Shown here: positions 8,674-16,380 of the stretch, one piece after another
Layout of the letters: each line of letters starts with the position of its first letter
Position numbering within the stretch: position 1 is the first letter of the stretch
DNA from: Acidobacteriota bacterium
GTDB taxonomy: Bacteria; Actinomycetota; Acidimicrobiia; Acidimicrobiales; Microtrichaceae
Reading direction: 5' to 3'
Length of the DNA: 64,000 nt
Assembly (NCBI GenBank): GCA_003577145.1
Contig: QEUP01000012.1
Coordinates: 31,365-95,364, forward strand
Position numbers and translations under genes: made by a program
Notes under the pieces: model-generated
The model's input: the letters and a program-made list of their open reading frames with translations, nothing else
What the model was told of the DNA's origin: nothing
Database searches by the model: none

Positions 8674-8702
8674 TTGCTAGTTATTCTAGCTATATTTGTC
8701 AA
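8668..8702 (-). promoter_or_regulatory. Promoter with helically phased AT-rich repeats upstream of mobB
   Basis: On the minus strand a perfect TTGACA occupies 8702-8697. A weak -10 (TAGCAA) follows after 17 bp at 8679-8674. The spacer and -10 region are AT-rich in an otherwise GC-rich window. On the plus strand they hold direct repeats TAGTTATTGC (8668) and TAGTTATTCT (8678), then AGCTATATTT (8688), spaced 10 bp apart. One helical turn per repeat suggests an operator for a protein array. The GCTATATT element recalls ModE half-sites, but this is only a resemblance. Confidence 0.45.
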
Positions 8703-8792
8703 CATCCGGAATCGGGCCGGGGCGCCCCCGCTGCTGACCCGGCGCCGGTGCTACCGTGCCTCGATGGGGTGCGGGGATCCCAGGCCGGCAGT

Positions 8793-9200
8793 ATGAGCTT
8801 TCGTGTAGCAGAGGGTTGCGACGGATGCGGCATGTGCGCCCTGGCCTGCCCTCGCGGCGCGATCCGCGTATCAGTGAATTCTGACACACCCTTCGAGGTC
8901 GTCTCCCTCGAGTGCAACGACTGCGGCAAGTGCGCCATCGTCTGTCCTCAGCGTGTGCTGGCGCCGGACCCGGCCTGGGCCGCATGCTGGGGGCGTGGGT
9001 GTCCGATGTCCTCTAGGCGCTACGACGAGTGGAGCTGCAGCGAGGGCCGTCGCAGATGTCCGACCTGCAACAACGCGCTGTGGTGGGCCCCTGATGCAAG
9101 CGGCTGGGTCTGCGTGCGCTGTGACGAGGGCAGTCGGGTGATCTGCCCGAAGGTGCGCAAGGCCGGCACGGTGCAGTTGACCGGGCAAGAGGGCCGCTGA
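8793..9200 (+). CDS. Two-cluster ferredoxin with C-terminal zinc-ribbon-like cysteines
   Basis: The 135-residue protein begins MSFRVAEGCDGCGMCALACP and then has ECNDCGKCAIVCP, two CxxCxxCxxxCP motifs for a pair of [4Fe-4S] clusters. The C-terminal half adds a CPTCN...CVRC pattern plus further cysteines, which looks like a small metal-binding ribbon. The ATG at 8793 is preferred because the upstream extension has no ferredoxin character. The gene ends at 9200 and ctaA starts at 9201, so they are cotranscribed. Mitochondrial heme A synthase takes electrons from a ferredoxin, which makes a link to CtaA plausible, though unproven. Confidence 0.8.
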   Translation: MSFRVAEGCDGCGMCALACPRGAIRVSVNSDTPFEVVSLECNDCGKCAIVCPQRVLAPDPAWAACWGRGCPMSSRRYDEWSCSEGRRRCPTCNNALWWAPDASGWVCVRCDEGSRVICPKVRKAGTVQLTGQEGR

Positions 9201-10238
9201 GTGGCCCGCGATGCCCGGCAGGAGGAATCGCCGCGCCGATTCCGGGTGAAGCTCAGCTCGGTCTCGCTGGTGACGCTGGTGGCGACGCTGATGCTGGTCT
9301 TCGTCGGCGGTTACACGCGTGGCAGCGGCAGCGGTTACGGCTGTGCCGACCGCTGGCCGCTGTGCGAAGGAGGAGCGCTGGGTGGGCTGCTGCCCCGCGC
9401 CGACTATCACATGATCATCGAGTGGAGCCATCGCTGGCTGGCTGCGACGGTGGGCGTGCTGGTCGTTGCGACAGCAGTGCTTGCCTGGCGGCAGCAACGC
9501 GCTCGCAAGGCAGTCGTGTGGCCGGCGACGGCGGCCGTCGGCGTCGTGGGGTTGCAGGCCTGGATCGGACGCGTCGTGGTGCAGCAGGAACTCGACGCCG
9601 ACCTGGTGTCACTGCATCTGGCCATCTCGATGATCGTCGTAGGGCTGCTGGTCGTGGTAACCGTGAATGCCCTGGCGGTCTCCCCGGCTACGCCGGAGGA
9701 GCGGACTCGAGACCGCAACTGGGCAGCGCTGACCGCGGTCGGCGCGGCCGGTGCCTACGTGCTGGTTCTGCTCGGCTCCTATGTGCACAACCGCTACGTA
9801 CCGGGGTGGCCCCTGGTGCAGAACCAGCTCTTCCCGGTGCTCGACGACAAGTGGGCTGTGGTGCACCTCGCCCATCGCATCCTCGCTGCGGCGGGGCTGT
9901 TGTATCTGGTGTTCCTGCTCTTGGCGGAGCGTCGACGTGACCGACCGCGCCCGGAGCGGTACCTCCTGTGGGCGGCGCTGGGTTGCTACGCGGTGAACGT
10001 CGGGTTGGGGGCGGCCCACGTGTTCACCAAGGTGAGGTCCACGTCGATCGTGGCCCTGCACCTGCTGGTGGCGGCTGTGGTCTGGGCTCTGCTCGTTGCC
10101 ACCGCAACCTCGGCTCGCCGCCCACCGGTAGGCGAGCAGGTCGGGCTCGGCGCAAAGGAGCAGCAGCCGCAGGTCCCGGCGCAGCAACCCGACACTGCTT
10201 CGATACCCGGCCCCACGCCGCAGAGAACCTCGACATGA
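9201..10238 (+). CDS. ctaA: Heme A synthase (CtaA/COX15 family)
   Basis: The integral membrane enzyme of 345 residues has about eight hydrophobic helices and converts heme O to heme A for cytochrome c oxidase. The family hallmarks are present: a loop cysteine pair (GSGYGCADRWPLCEGG), the IIEWSHRWLA motif with the essential Glu and histidines, LVSLHLAISM, VVHLAHRILAAAG and IVALHLLVAA as further axial histidines. Translation starts at GTG directly after the ferredoxin stop, and its TGA overlaps the hemN ATG by 4 bp. The Pro/Gln-rich C-terminal tail is dispensable-looking. Its presence implies an aa3-type terminal oxidase elsewhere in the genome. Confidence 0.9.
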   Translation: MARDARQEESPRRFRVKLSSVSLVTLVATLMLVFVGGYTRGSGSGYGCADRWPLCEGGALGGLLPRADYHMIIEWSHRWLAATVGVLVVATAVLAWRQQRARKAVVWPATAAVGVVGLQAWIGRVVVQQELDADLVSLHLAISMIVVGLLVVVTVNALAVSPATPEERTRDRNWAALTAVGAAGAYVLVLLGSYVHNRYVPGWPLVQNQLFPVLDDKWAVVHLAHRILAAAGLLYLVFLLLAERRRDRPRPERYLLWAALGCYAVNVGLGAAHVFTKVRSTSIVALHLLVAAVVWALLVATATSARRPPVGEQVGLGAKEQQPQVPAQQPDTASIPGPTPQRTST

Positions 10239-11611
10239 CCTCACTGTCGATCACGCCCGAGCTGCTCGCTCGTCACGACCGCCCGGGACCGCGCTACACG
10301 TCCTACCCGACCGCCGTCGAGTTCAGCGAGGCCTTCGGCCCCGGCGACTACGAGGTCCAACTGCGGGCGGCCTCGCAGGCGGTCTCCGAGCCTTTGTCGC
10401 TGTACGTTCACCTGCCGTTCTGCGACGCTCGCTGTTCGTTCTGTGGCTGTCATGTGGTGGTGGCTCGGCGTCCAGAGGTGGCTGAGGTCTACCTCGACAG
10501 AGTCGTGGCCGAAGCCGACAGGGTCGCCGGGCTGTTGGGCGAGCGCCGGACGCTCGGTCAGTACCACCTGGGTGGCGGAACGCCGACCTCCTACCGGCCG
10601 GAGCGGCTGAGGGAGCTGCATGTTGCGTTGACAGATCGTTTCGACCTCTCGGCTGATTGCGAGGTCGCCATCGAGGTCGACCCGCGTGTGACCACGGCAG
10701 ATCACCTCGATGCGCTGCGTTGCCTCGGCTTCAACCGGCTGTCGATGGGGGTCCAGGACGCCGACGAGACCGTGCAGGAGCTGATCGGTCGGGGCCAGAC
10801 CTGGGAGCAGTCGCTTGTCACCTTCGAGCAGGCGAGGCGTCTCGCCTTCACCTCTATCAACATCGATCTCATCTACGGGCTACCGGGCCAGACGCCCGAC
10901 AGCTTCGCCGACACCCTCGATCGGGTTGTCGCGCTTCGCCCCGACCGCGTGGCGGCGTATTCGTTCGCCTACGTCCCGTGGATCCGCCCGCATCAGAAGC
11001 GTCTCGATACCGCCACACTGCCGGACAGAGAGGTGAAGTTCGCACTGCTGGCCCTGGCGGTGGAAACGCTCACCGGGGCGGGTTACCGACAGATCGGCAT
11101 GGACCACTTCGCCCTGCCCGGCGATGAGCTGGCGGTCGCCAGCGAGCTCGGGACCCTGTCACGCAACTTCATGGGCTACACCGTCCGCAATGTCGGCGAC
11201 GTAGTCGCCCTGGGTACCTCGGGCATAAGCGACGTCCAGGGTGCCTACGTGCAGAACCACAAACGGCTGGCGTCGTACTACGGGTCCGTCGATGCGGGTG
11301 AGCTACCTGTCGAGCGCGGGATCCGTCTGAGTGGGGACGATCTCATAAGGCGCCATGTCATCACCGAGCTCATGTGCAACAGCCGCATCAGGTTCGACGA
11401 GGTGGACGAGCGCTTCGGTATCGACTCCAGGTCGTACTTCGCGTCGGAGCTGGAGGAGCTGGCAGGTCCCGGCTCGGAGTTGGCCGTGGTCGAGGAAGAG
11501 GAGCTCCGGGCCACGGAGCTGGGTCGGCCCTTCATCAGGAACGTGGCCATGACCTTCGACGCCTACCTCGGAGCGACCCGGGACCGCCCGGTCTTCTCGA
11601 GAACGGTGTGA
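10235..11611 (+). CDS. hemN: Oxygen-independent coproporphyrinogen III oxidase (radical SAM)
   Basis: The 458-residue enzyme decarboxylates coproporphyrinogen III to protoporphyrinogen IX using two S-adenosylmethionines. The [4Fe-4S] motif is HLPFCDARCSFCGC, with cysteines at 63, 67, 70 and 72, nearly the E. coli HemN numbering. The diagnostic HemN N-terminus RPGPRYTSYPTAVEF separates it from HemW, which lacks it. GGGTPT and NRLSMGVQD also match. It starts at the ATG overlapping the ctaA stop and ends overlapping the hemH start (TGATG). Its pairing with hemH and hemY implies a protoporphyrin route rather than the coproporphyrin route common in Actinomycetota. Confidence 0.93.
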   Translation: MTSLSITPELLARHDRPGPRYTSYPTAVEFSEAFGPGDYEVQLRAASQAVSEPLSLYVHLPFCDARCSFCGCHVVVARRPEVAEVYLDRVVAEADRVAGLLGERRTLGQYHLGGGTPTSYRPERLRELHVALTDRFDLSADCEVAIEVDPRVTTADHLDALRCLGFNRLSMGVQDADETVQELIGRGQTWEQSLVTFEQARRLAFTSINIDLIYGLPGQTPDSFADTLDRVVALRPDRVAAYSFAYVPWIRPHQKRLDTATLPDREVKFALLALAVETLTGAGYRQIGMDHFALPGDELAVASELGTLSRNFMGYTVRNVGDVVALGTSGISDVQGAYVQNHKRLASYYGSVDAGELPVERGIRLSGDDLIRRHVITELMCNSRIRFDEVDERFGIDSRSYFASELEELAGPGSELAVVEEEELRATELGRPFIRNVAMTFDAYLGATRDRPVFSRTV

Positions 11612-12579
11612 TGGCGGCGTCTTTGGGCGTGGTCCTCACCCAGATGGGTGGACCTGCCGATCTCGACCAGGTCGAACCCTTCATCAGGTCGGTCTTCAAC
11701 GATCCAGCGGTGGTGCCTCTTCCCGGAGGCCCACGCGTACGCAGGCTCGTGAGCAGCCTCGTAGCGAAGGTCCGGGGGCGCAGGGTCCGTGAGCGCTACC
11801 GCGAGATCGGGGGTGGCTCTCCGATCGGGCGGATCACGGCCGAACAGGCGGTGCTGGTGCGGGACGAGCTCTTGTCGCGAGGCTACGCGGCAGAGGTCGT
11901 AGTAGCGCTGCGCTACGCCCAACCCGACACCGCCGCGGCCCTGTCGGCTCTTTCCACAGCAGGTGTCGAGCGCATCGTGTTGCTGCCCCTCTACCCGCAG
12001 TACAGCTTCGCCACGACAGGATCGTCCGAAGCGGAGGTGATGCGCTTGACGGCCGGGACCGGCGGGCCGCCCGTGACAGCCATCCGATCCTGGTGCGAAC
12101 AGCCGCGGTATCTGGACGCTCTCGCCGGGCTGGTGAGCGAGGAACTGGAGAAGCTGCCGCGGTCGCGGGCTGACCGTGTGGCGCTGGTCTTCAGCGCCCA
12201 CGGCCTGCCGGAGCGGCTCGTGCGGCGGGGCGATCCCTACCCGGAGGAGGTGCAAGCGACGGTGGCAGGTGTGCTCGACCGCCTGGCTTTCGCAGGCGAG
12301 GTGCGCCTCGGGTACCAGTCGCGCACCGGGCCGGTGGCCTGGACGGGTCCGGGGACCGACGAGGTGGTCGAGGAGTTGGGCGCGGCCGGAGTCGGGGCCG
12401 TCGTCGTCATCCCCGTCTCGTTCGTGTCCGATCACATCGAGACCCTGCACGAGCTCGACATCGAGTTGCGTCGAGCCGCGCTGGAGGCCGGGATCACCCA
12501 CTTCGCTCGGGTCCCGGCCCTCAACACGCGGCCCGAGGTCGGCCCGCTGCTCGCCGGCGTGGTCGAGGAGGCGCTGTGA
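11611..12579 (+). CDS. hemH: Ferrochelatase
   Basis: The 322-residue soluble protein follows the ferrochelatase plan: VVLTQMGGPADLDQVEPFI at the N-terminus, LLPLYPQYSFATTGS in the middle, and the catalytic SAHGLPERLVRRGDPY motif with its metal-binding histidine. PVSFVSDHIETLHELDIE near the C-terminus is the second signature, with the conserved Glu. It inserts ferrous iron into porphyrin. Sequence alone cannot say whether protoporphyrin IX or coproporphyrin III is used; the neighbouring hemN favours protoporphyrin. It overlaps hemN by 1 bp and hemY by 4 bp (GTGA). Confidence 0.9.
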   Translation: MAASLGVVLTQMGGPADLDQVEPFIRSVFNDPAVVPLPGGPRVRRLVSSLVAKVRGRRVRERYREIGGGSPIGRITAEQAVLVRDELLSRGYAAEVVVALRYAQPDTAAALSALSTAGVERIVLLPLYPQYSFATTGSSEAEVMRLTAGTGGPPVTAIRSWCEQPRYLDALAGLVSEELEKLPRSRADRVALVFSAHGLPERLVRRGDPYPEEVQATVAGVLDRLAFAGEVRLGYQSRTGPVAWTGPGTDEVVEELGAAGVGAVVVIPVSFVSDHIETLHELDIELRRAALEAGITHFARVPALNTRPEVGPLLAGVVEEAL

Positions 12580-13913
12580 GTCCCACGGTCGTGATCGGCG
12601 GCGGGTTGGGCGGGTTGCTCGCCGGGGCAGAGCTGGCGCGCCGAGGCGGAGAGGTGGTCGTGCTCGAATCGTGTGGGCAGCCCGGAGGCGTCGCCCGCAG
12701 CATCGTCGACAACGGCTGGCTGTTCGACCCAGCCGCGGGTTCTGTGATCCTGCCACACCCCGCGCTGTCGCCGATCGTCGAAGCCGCAGGCATTGCGGTA
12801 GAGCCGGCCACGCCGGCGGCCCGTCGCCGGTTCGTATACGACCGGGGCAGCCTGAGCGAGCTGAGCGAGTCCCCGGCAACGGTGTTCTCACCCCTCCTCA
12901 GTTGGCGGGGCAAGGCGCGTGCGGTCGCCGAGCCGTTCATCAGACGCACTGGCGACGCGGCTTCGGACGAGAGCCTGTCGGCGTTCCTTGCTCGGCGTTT
13001 CGGGCCGGAGGCCGGCAGGTTCGTGGCCACCCTCATGGCCCACGGGGTGTTTGCCGGAGATCCTGCCGAGCTCAGCGCCCGGGCCGGCTTCCCGGCGATG
13101 GTGGAGCTGGAGGACGCGGCCGGAAGCATCCTCCGTGGTGCCGTCAGGCGCCTCCGGGCGCGACCGAAGGGCGCTCCGCGTCCCCGGACCCATGTGACAC
13201 GCGGTGGCATGAGTGAGGTGGCCGACTCGCTGGCTGAGTACCTCGGCCCGGGCTTTCGGCCCGGCCGCGAGGTGAGCGCCATCGAGCAACGCGGGGATGG
13301 CTGGGTGGTCCATGCGGGGGAGGAGCTGGAGGCGACGAACGTCATCGTGACCTGCTCGGCAGCGGCGGCGGCCCGCTTCGTGCCCCGCGAGCTGGCGGGG
13401 ATCCTGTCTCGTTCCAAGACCGCTCCGGTCGCGGTGGTGGGTCTCGGCGGGCCTGCTCCTGACCTTCCCGTACCGGACGGGTTCGGGGTGCTGGCCGGTC
13501 CCGCTGCCGCCATCCGCGCACTGGGGTTCCTCTTCGAGTCGCAGTACGCTCCGGGACGGGCGCCGCGCCGGCACCGCCTGGCGAAGGCGATCTACGGGGG
13601 TGCAGCCGATCGGGCGATCAGCGAGCTCGACGATGGCGATCTCGTCGAGTTGGCGGTGGCGGAGCTGGGGCGGGTCATCGGCGTCACGGTGCGGCCCAGC
13701 TGGGTCCGCGTGGTCAGGCCCGGGTCGGGGATCCCCCAGTACGACGTGGGCCATCTGCGCTGGTTGAGCGAGCTCGACACCGAGTTGGGTCGCTGGCGGG
13801 GCCTGCTGCTCGGCGGGTGGTGCTATCGCGGCATCGGGTTGTCGGGGCTGGCTGCGGACGCGGTGAGGCTGGCTGACACCGTGGAGGGCCGGCGACTCGA
13901 CCGCAAGCCGTAG
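12576..13913 (+). CDS. hemY: Protoporphyrinogen/coproporphyrinogen oxidase, FAD-dependent (HemY/HemG type)
   Basis: The 445-residue flavoprotein starts at GTG with VVIGGGLGGLLAGAELARRGGEVVVLE, a dinucleotide-binding Rossmann motif. It continues with PGGVARS, which is typical of HemY-type porphyrinogen oxidases. The C-terminal GLLLGGWCYRGIGLSGLAADAVRLAD segment is the second FAD contact with the expected GIGLSG-like motif. It oxidises a porphyrinogen to a porphyrin before iron insertion. The GTG overlaps hemH by 4 bp. The chain is slightly short for the family and diverged in the substrate domain, so the exact substrate is open. Confidence 0.82.
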   Translation: MSPTVVIGGGLGGLLAGAELARRGGEVVVLESCGQPGGVARSIVDNGWLFDPAAGSVILPHPALSPIVEAAGIAVEPATPAARRRFVYDRGSLSELSESPATVFSPLLSWRGKARAVAEPFIRRTGDAASDESLSAFLARRFGPEAGRFVATLMAHGVFAGDPAELSARAGFPAMVELEDAAGSILRGAVRRLRARPKGAPRPRTHVTRGGMSEVADSLAEYLGPGFRPGREVSAIEQRGDGWVVHAGEELEATNVIVTCSAAAAARFVPRELAGILSRSKTAPVAVVGLGGPAPDLPVPDGFGVLAGPAAAIRALGFLFESQYAPGRAPRRHRLAKAIYGGAADRAISELDDGDLVELAVAELGRVIGVTVRPSWVRVVRPGSGIPQYDVGHLRWLSELDTELGRWRGLLLGGWCYRGIGLSGLAADAVRLADTVEGRRLDRKP

Positions 13914-13936
13914 CGGGCCAAATCGCGATATCCTGT

Positions 13937-13957
13937 CCGTAATTACGATCAATACGG
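13937..13957 (+). promoter_or_regulatory. Inverted repeat upstream of the RIC gene, candidate operator
   Basis: CCGTA at 13937-13941 and TACGG at 13953-13957 form an inverted repeat with an 11-bp spacer. Inside it CGTAATTACG (13938-13947) is a perfect 10-bp palindrome. The element is AT-rich against the background, and ends 29 bp before the RIC start codon. Both the symmetry and position suit a nitric-oxide or redox regulator. No specific regulator consensus was matched. Confidence 0.45.
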
Positions 13958-13986
13958 CTTAGGCCGCCCCTGGGAGGAGTAGGAAG

Positions 13987-14724
13987 ATGTCAACGCTCGA
14001 TCCTGACACGGTGGTGAGTTCGCTGGTGACCGAGCGCCCTTCACGGGCAACGGTCCTGGATGCCCTCGGCATCGACTACTGCTGCAACGGACACCGAACG
14101 GTTGTCCAAGCCTGTGCCAGCGCGGGGATAGGCGTGGCAGAGCTCCGAGACGCCCTGCAGAACCACGACGCGTCGAGTGACGAGGCCGACACCGAGGTCT
14201 CTGCTGCCTGGGCGACCATGCGGATCGGCGAGCTGACAGACCACATCGAGGGTGTGCACCACACGTACACGCACGAAACCATGCCGCGCCTCGGCAGCCT
14301 GGCGGACAAGGTGGTAGGCGTACACGGGGATCGCCATCCCGAGCTGAGCGAGATCCAAGGCGCCTACCAGGCACTTCGCAGCGAGCTCGAATCGCACCTC
14401 ATGAAAGAGGAGCGGGTGCTGTTCCCCATGTGCCGCGAGCTCGACTCAGCCGAGGGCACCCCGGAGTTCCACTGCGGGACGCTGCAGAACCCGATCCGGG
14501 TCATGGGCCAAGAACACGACGTGGCCGGCGAGTTGCTTGCTCGTCTCCGGCGCCTCAGCTCCGACTACACCCCGCCTGATGATGCCTGCGAGAGCTACCG
14601 GGCGCTCTATGCGGGGTTGGAGGAGCTCGAGGCCGATCTCCATCTGCACATCCACAAGGAGAGCAATGTGTTGTTCCCCGCCGTGTTGGCCCGCGAGGCG
14701 GAGTTGGCCGATGCGACCGGATGA
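13987..14724 (+). CDS. Iron-sulfur cluster repair di-iron protein (RIC; ScdA/YtfE family)
   Basis: The 245-residue protein has the N-terminal ScdA_N domain with LGIDYCCNGHRTV, then a hemerythrin-like four-helix bundle. The di-iron ligands are visible as HIEGVHHTYTHE, SHLMKEERVLFP, MGQEHDVAGE and HIHKESNVLFP. RIC proteins restore iron-sulfur clusters damaged by nitric oxide or peroxide. A strong GGGAGGAG ribosome site lies 8 nt upstream of the ATG, and a palindromic candidate operator precedes it. It stands alone between the heme operon and a noncoding RNA gene. Confidence 0.92.
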   Translation: MSTLDPDTVVSSLVTERPSRATVLDALGIDYCCNGHRTVVQACASAGIGVAELRDALQNHDASSDEADTEVSAAWATMRIGELTDHIEGVHHTYTHETMPRLGSLADKVVGVHGDRHPELSEIQGAYQALRSELESHLMKEERVLFPMCRELDSAEGTPEFHCGTLQNPIRVMGQEHDVAGELLARLRRLSSDYTPPDDACESYRALYAGLEELEADLHLHIHKESNVLFPAVLAREAELADATG

Positions 14725-14801
14725 CCCCAGCGGTTGAGGGTGGGCACCAAGCGAGTTCTCACCGGAGTTGCAGCCTTGCCGAGGAGCATCGAAAGAAATG
14801 C

Positions 14802-14829
14802 TTGCAAACCTAGAGAAGTTAACTAATAT
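14802..14829 (+). promoter_or_regulatory. Sigma-70-type promoter of the noncoding RNA gene
   Basis: TTGCAA at 14802-14807 and TAATAT at 14824-14829 are separated by 16 bp. This is the best housekeeping promoter visible in the window and lies in a short AT-rich patch. Transcription would begin near 14836, directly upstream of the long inverted repeat. Confidence 0.7.
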
Positions 14830-14835
14830 AGCCGC

Positions 14836-14985
14836 ACAACCGAGTGGCTCGGAGGACGGTGGCCGGAGCGGCAGGTCCGGGTCTGCTGAAGCACCTTGTG
14901 ACGAACGGGTCGATTCCCCCTTGGTCGTTACCCGGGGTGCTTTGGGTGAGTGCAGCTCCGACCGCCGTCCTCCTTTTTCTCTTTT
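14836..14985 (+). ncRNA. Candidate noncoding RNA, about 150 nt, 6S-like architecture
   Basis: Downstream of a strong promoter two 19-nt arms, GGAGGACGGTGGCCGGAGC (14851-14869) and its partner (14955-14973), pair with one mismatch and one G-U. A T-rich tract follows at 14974-14985, so the closing stem can also act as terminator. Inside are a large asymmetric internal loop containing a small GCAG/CTGC hairpin, then a 7-bp stem AAGCACC/GGTGCTT (14889-14895 with 14936-14942), capped by a further hairpin. A closing stem, central bubble and terminal stem is the topology of 6S RNA. The primary sequence does not identify the family. No plausible protein is encoded here. Confidence 0.7.
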
Positions 14986-15165
14986 CGATCGGTGGACGAT
15001 GAGCCCCGGGGATGCGGCGGGAGCCCCCGCCGACGGCGACACCCACGTCCCCCGCAGCGACGAGGACGAGCAGCGCCGCCAGAGGCCGCGCTCGGCAGCA
15101 CTCGGCCATGCAGGAGCGGGCCACCAGCCCGTGCCCTGCAGGCGAAACACCACCAGGGGAGGGTC
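14986..15165 (+). other. Untranslated region before the acyl-CoA dehydrogenase gene
   Basis: Between the noncoding RNA terminator and the next start there are 180 bp without a convincing gene. A G/C-rich hairpin (GCGGCGGGAGCCCCCGCCG, from about 15012) may form. A ribosome site GGGGAGGG lies 5 nt before the ATG at 15166. Reading frames across this region run through the RNA element and are not supported. Confidence 0.5.
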
Positions 15166-16365
15166 ATGAACGCTGCGTTAGCCGAACCAGGCCTGGGCGC
15201 CGAGGCCAGGGAGATGCTTGCGGTTGTCCACCGCTTCGCCGAGGAGGAGATGCGCCCGGTCGGAACCGAGCTCGACCGTCTCGCTGATCCCTCCGAGGTG
15301 ATCGCCGAGGGGTCAGCCTTCTGGAAGGTCTTCGACCGCTACCGCCAGCTCGGGTTGCACGAGCAGGGCACCGGCGGATACGCGGGGGCCGAGGAAGCAC
15401 TGCTACGCGCCCGCATCGAGGAAGAACTGGGCTGGGGTGACGCCGGGTTGGCCCTCAGCTTCGCGGTGAGCAACTTCCACCGTTTCTTCGTCCCGCTCAC
15501 CGGGAACGACGAGCTGATCGAGAAGTTCGCTGGTCCGGACAGCACCGGCATCGGCTGTTGGGCGATCACCGAGCCGGACCACGGCAGCGACACCCTTGCC
15601 TTCACCGAGGATCACTTCGCGGACGCGTCGATCCGCGCCGACTGCATCGCCCGGCGGGACGGCGACGACTGGGTCATCAACGGCACCAAGGCCGCCTGGG
15701 TATCGAACGGAACCATCGCCGACGTCGCCAGCCTGTTCTGCACCATCGACGGCGACGAGGGCTTCGCGGGTGGCGGTGTCTGCATCGTGCCGCTCGACCT
15801 GCCCGGTGTCTCGCGGGGCCGACCCCTCGACAAGCTGGGACAGAGGGCGTTGCCCCAGGGTGAGATCCACTTCGACGACGTCCGCGTGCCCGGATCGCAC
15901 ATGGTCGTCGGCAAGGACTTCTACGGCCCGACCGTCGAGATGGTGCTGGCCTTTGCCAACGCCTACATGGGCTGCACCTTCTCCGGCGTAGCCCGCGCGG
16001 CCTACGACATGGCCCTGGCCTACGCTCGCGAGCGGGTGCAGGGCGGGGTGCCCATCATCTCGCACCAGAGCGTGCGCTCTCGGCTGTTCAAGATGTTCGC
16101 CCGGGTAGAGGCGGCACAGTCGCTCTCGCGCAGGGTCGCCCTCCTCGGCGCGGGCGGCCCGCCACCGGTCCAGTACTCGATCGCGTCGAAGACCTTCTGC
16201 ACGACAACGGCGTTCGAGGTGGCTTCGGAGGCGCTGCAGATCTTCGGCGGCAACGGTCTCTCGCGTGAGTACCCCATCGAGAAGGTCCTGCGCGATGCCC
16301 GAGCCTCGATGATCGAGGACGGGTGCAACGAGGTGCTCTCCATCGTCGCCGGAGCGAAGCTCTGA
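15166..16365 (+). CDS. Acyl-CoA dehydrogenase
   Basis: The 399-residue flavoprotein has the standard order: N-terminal helices, CWAITEPDHGSDTLAF for the FAD and substrate site, DWVINGTKAAWVSNGTIADVA, RALPQGEIHFDDVRVP, and a C-terminal ALQIFGGNGLSREYPIEKVLRDARA followed by MIEDGCNEVL, where the glutamate in IEDG occupies the usual catalytic-base position. It introduces the 2,3 double bond in an acyl-CoA. The ATG at 15166 follows a good ribosome site and gives the family length. It heads a run with a nitroreductase, thiolase and CoA ligase, so it belongs to a catabolic acyl-CoA pathway whose substrate is unknown. Confidence 0.88.
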   Translation: MNAALAEPGLGAEAREMLAVVHRFAEEEMRPVGTELDRLADPSEVIAEGSAFWKVFDRYRQLGLHEQGTGGYAGAEEALLRARIEEELGWGDAGLALSFAVSNFHRFFVPLTGNDELIEKFAGPDSTGIGCWAITEPDHGSDTLAFTEDHFADASIRADCIARRDGDDWVINGTKAAWVSNGTIADVASLFCTIDGDEGFAGGGVCIVPLDLPGVSRGRPLDKLGQRALPQGEIHFDDVRVPGSHMVVGKDFYGPTVEMVLAFANAYMGCTFSGVARAAYDMALAYARERVQGGVPIISHQSVRSRLFKMFARVEAAQSLSRRVALLGAGGPPPVQYSIASKTFCTTTAFEVASEALQIFGGNGLSREYPIEKVLRDARASMIEDGCNEVLSIVAGAKL

Positions 16366-16380
16366 GGCGGAGGGAAGACG

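Noticed and set aside
14900..14920. tRNA T-arm-like motif GGGTCGATTCCCC
   Set aside because: No acceptor stem, D-arm or anticodon arm fits around it; it is part of the terminal stem of the candidate noncoding RNA.
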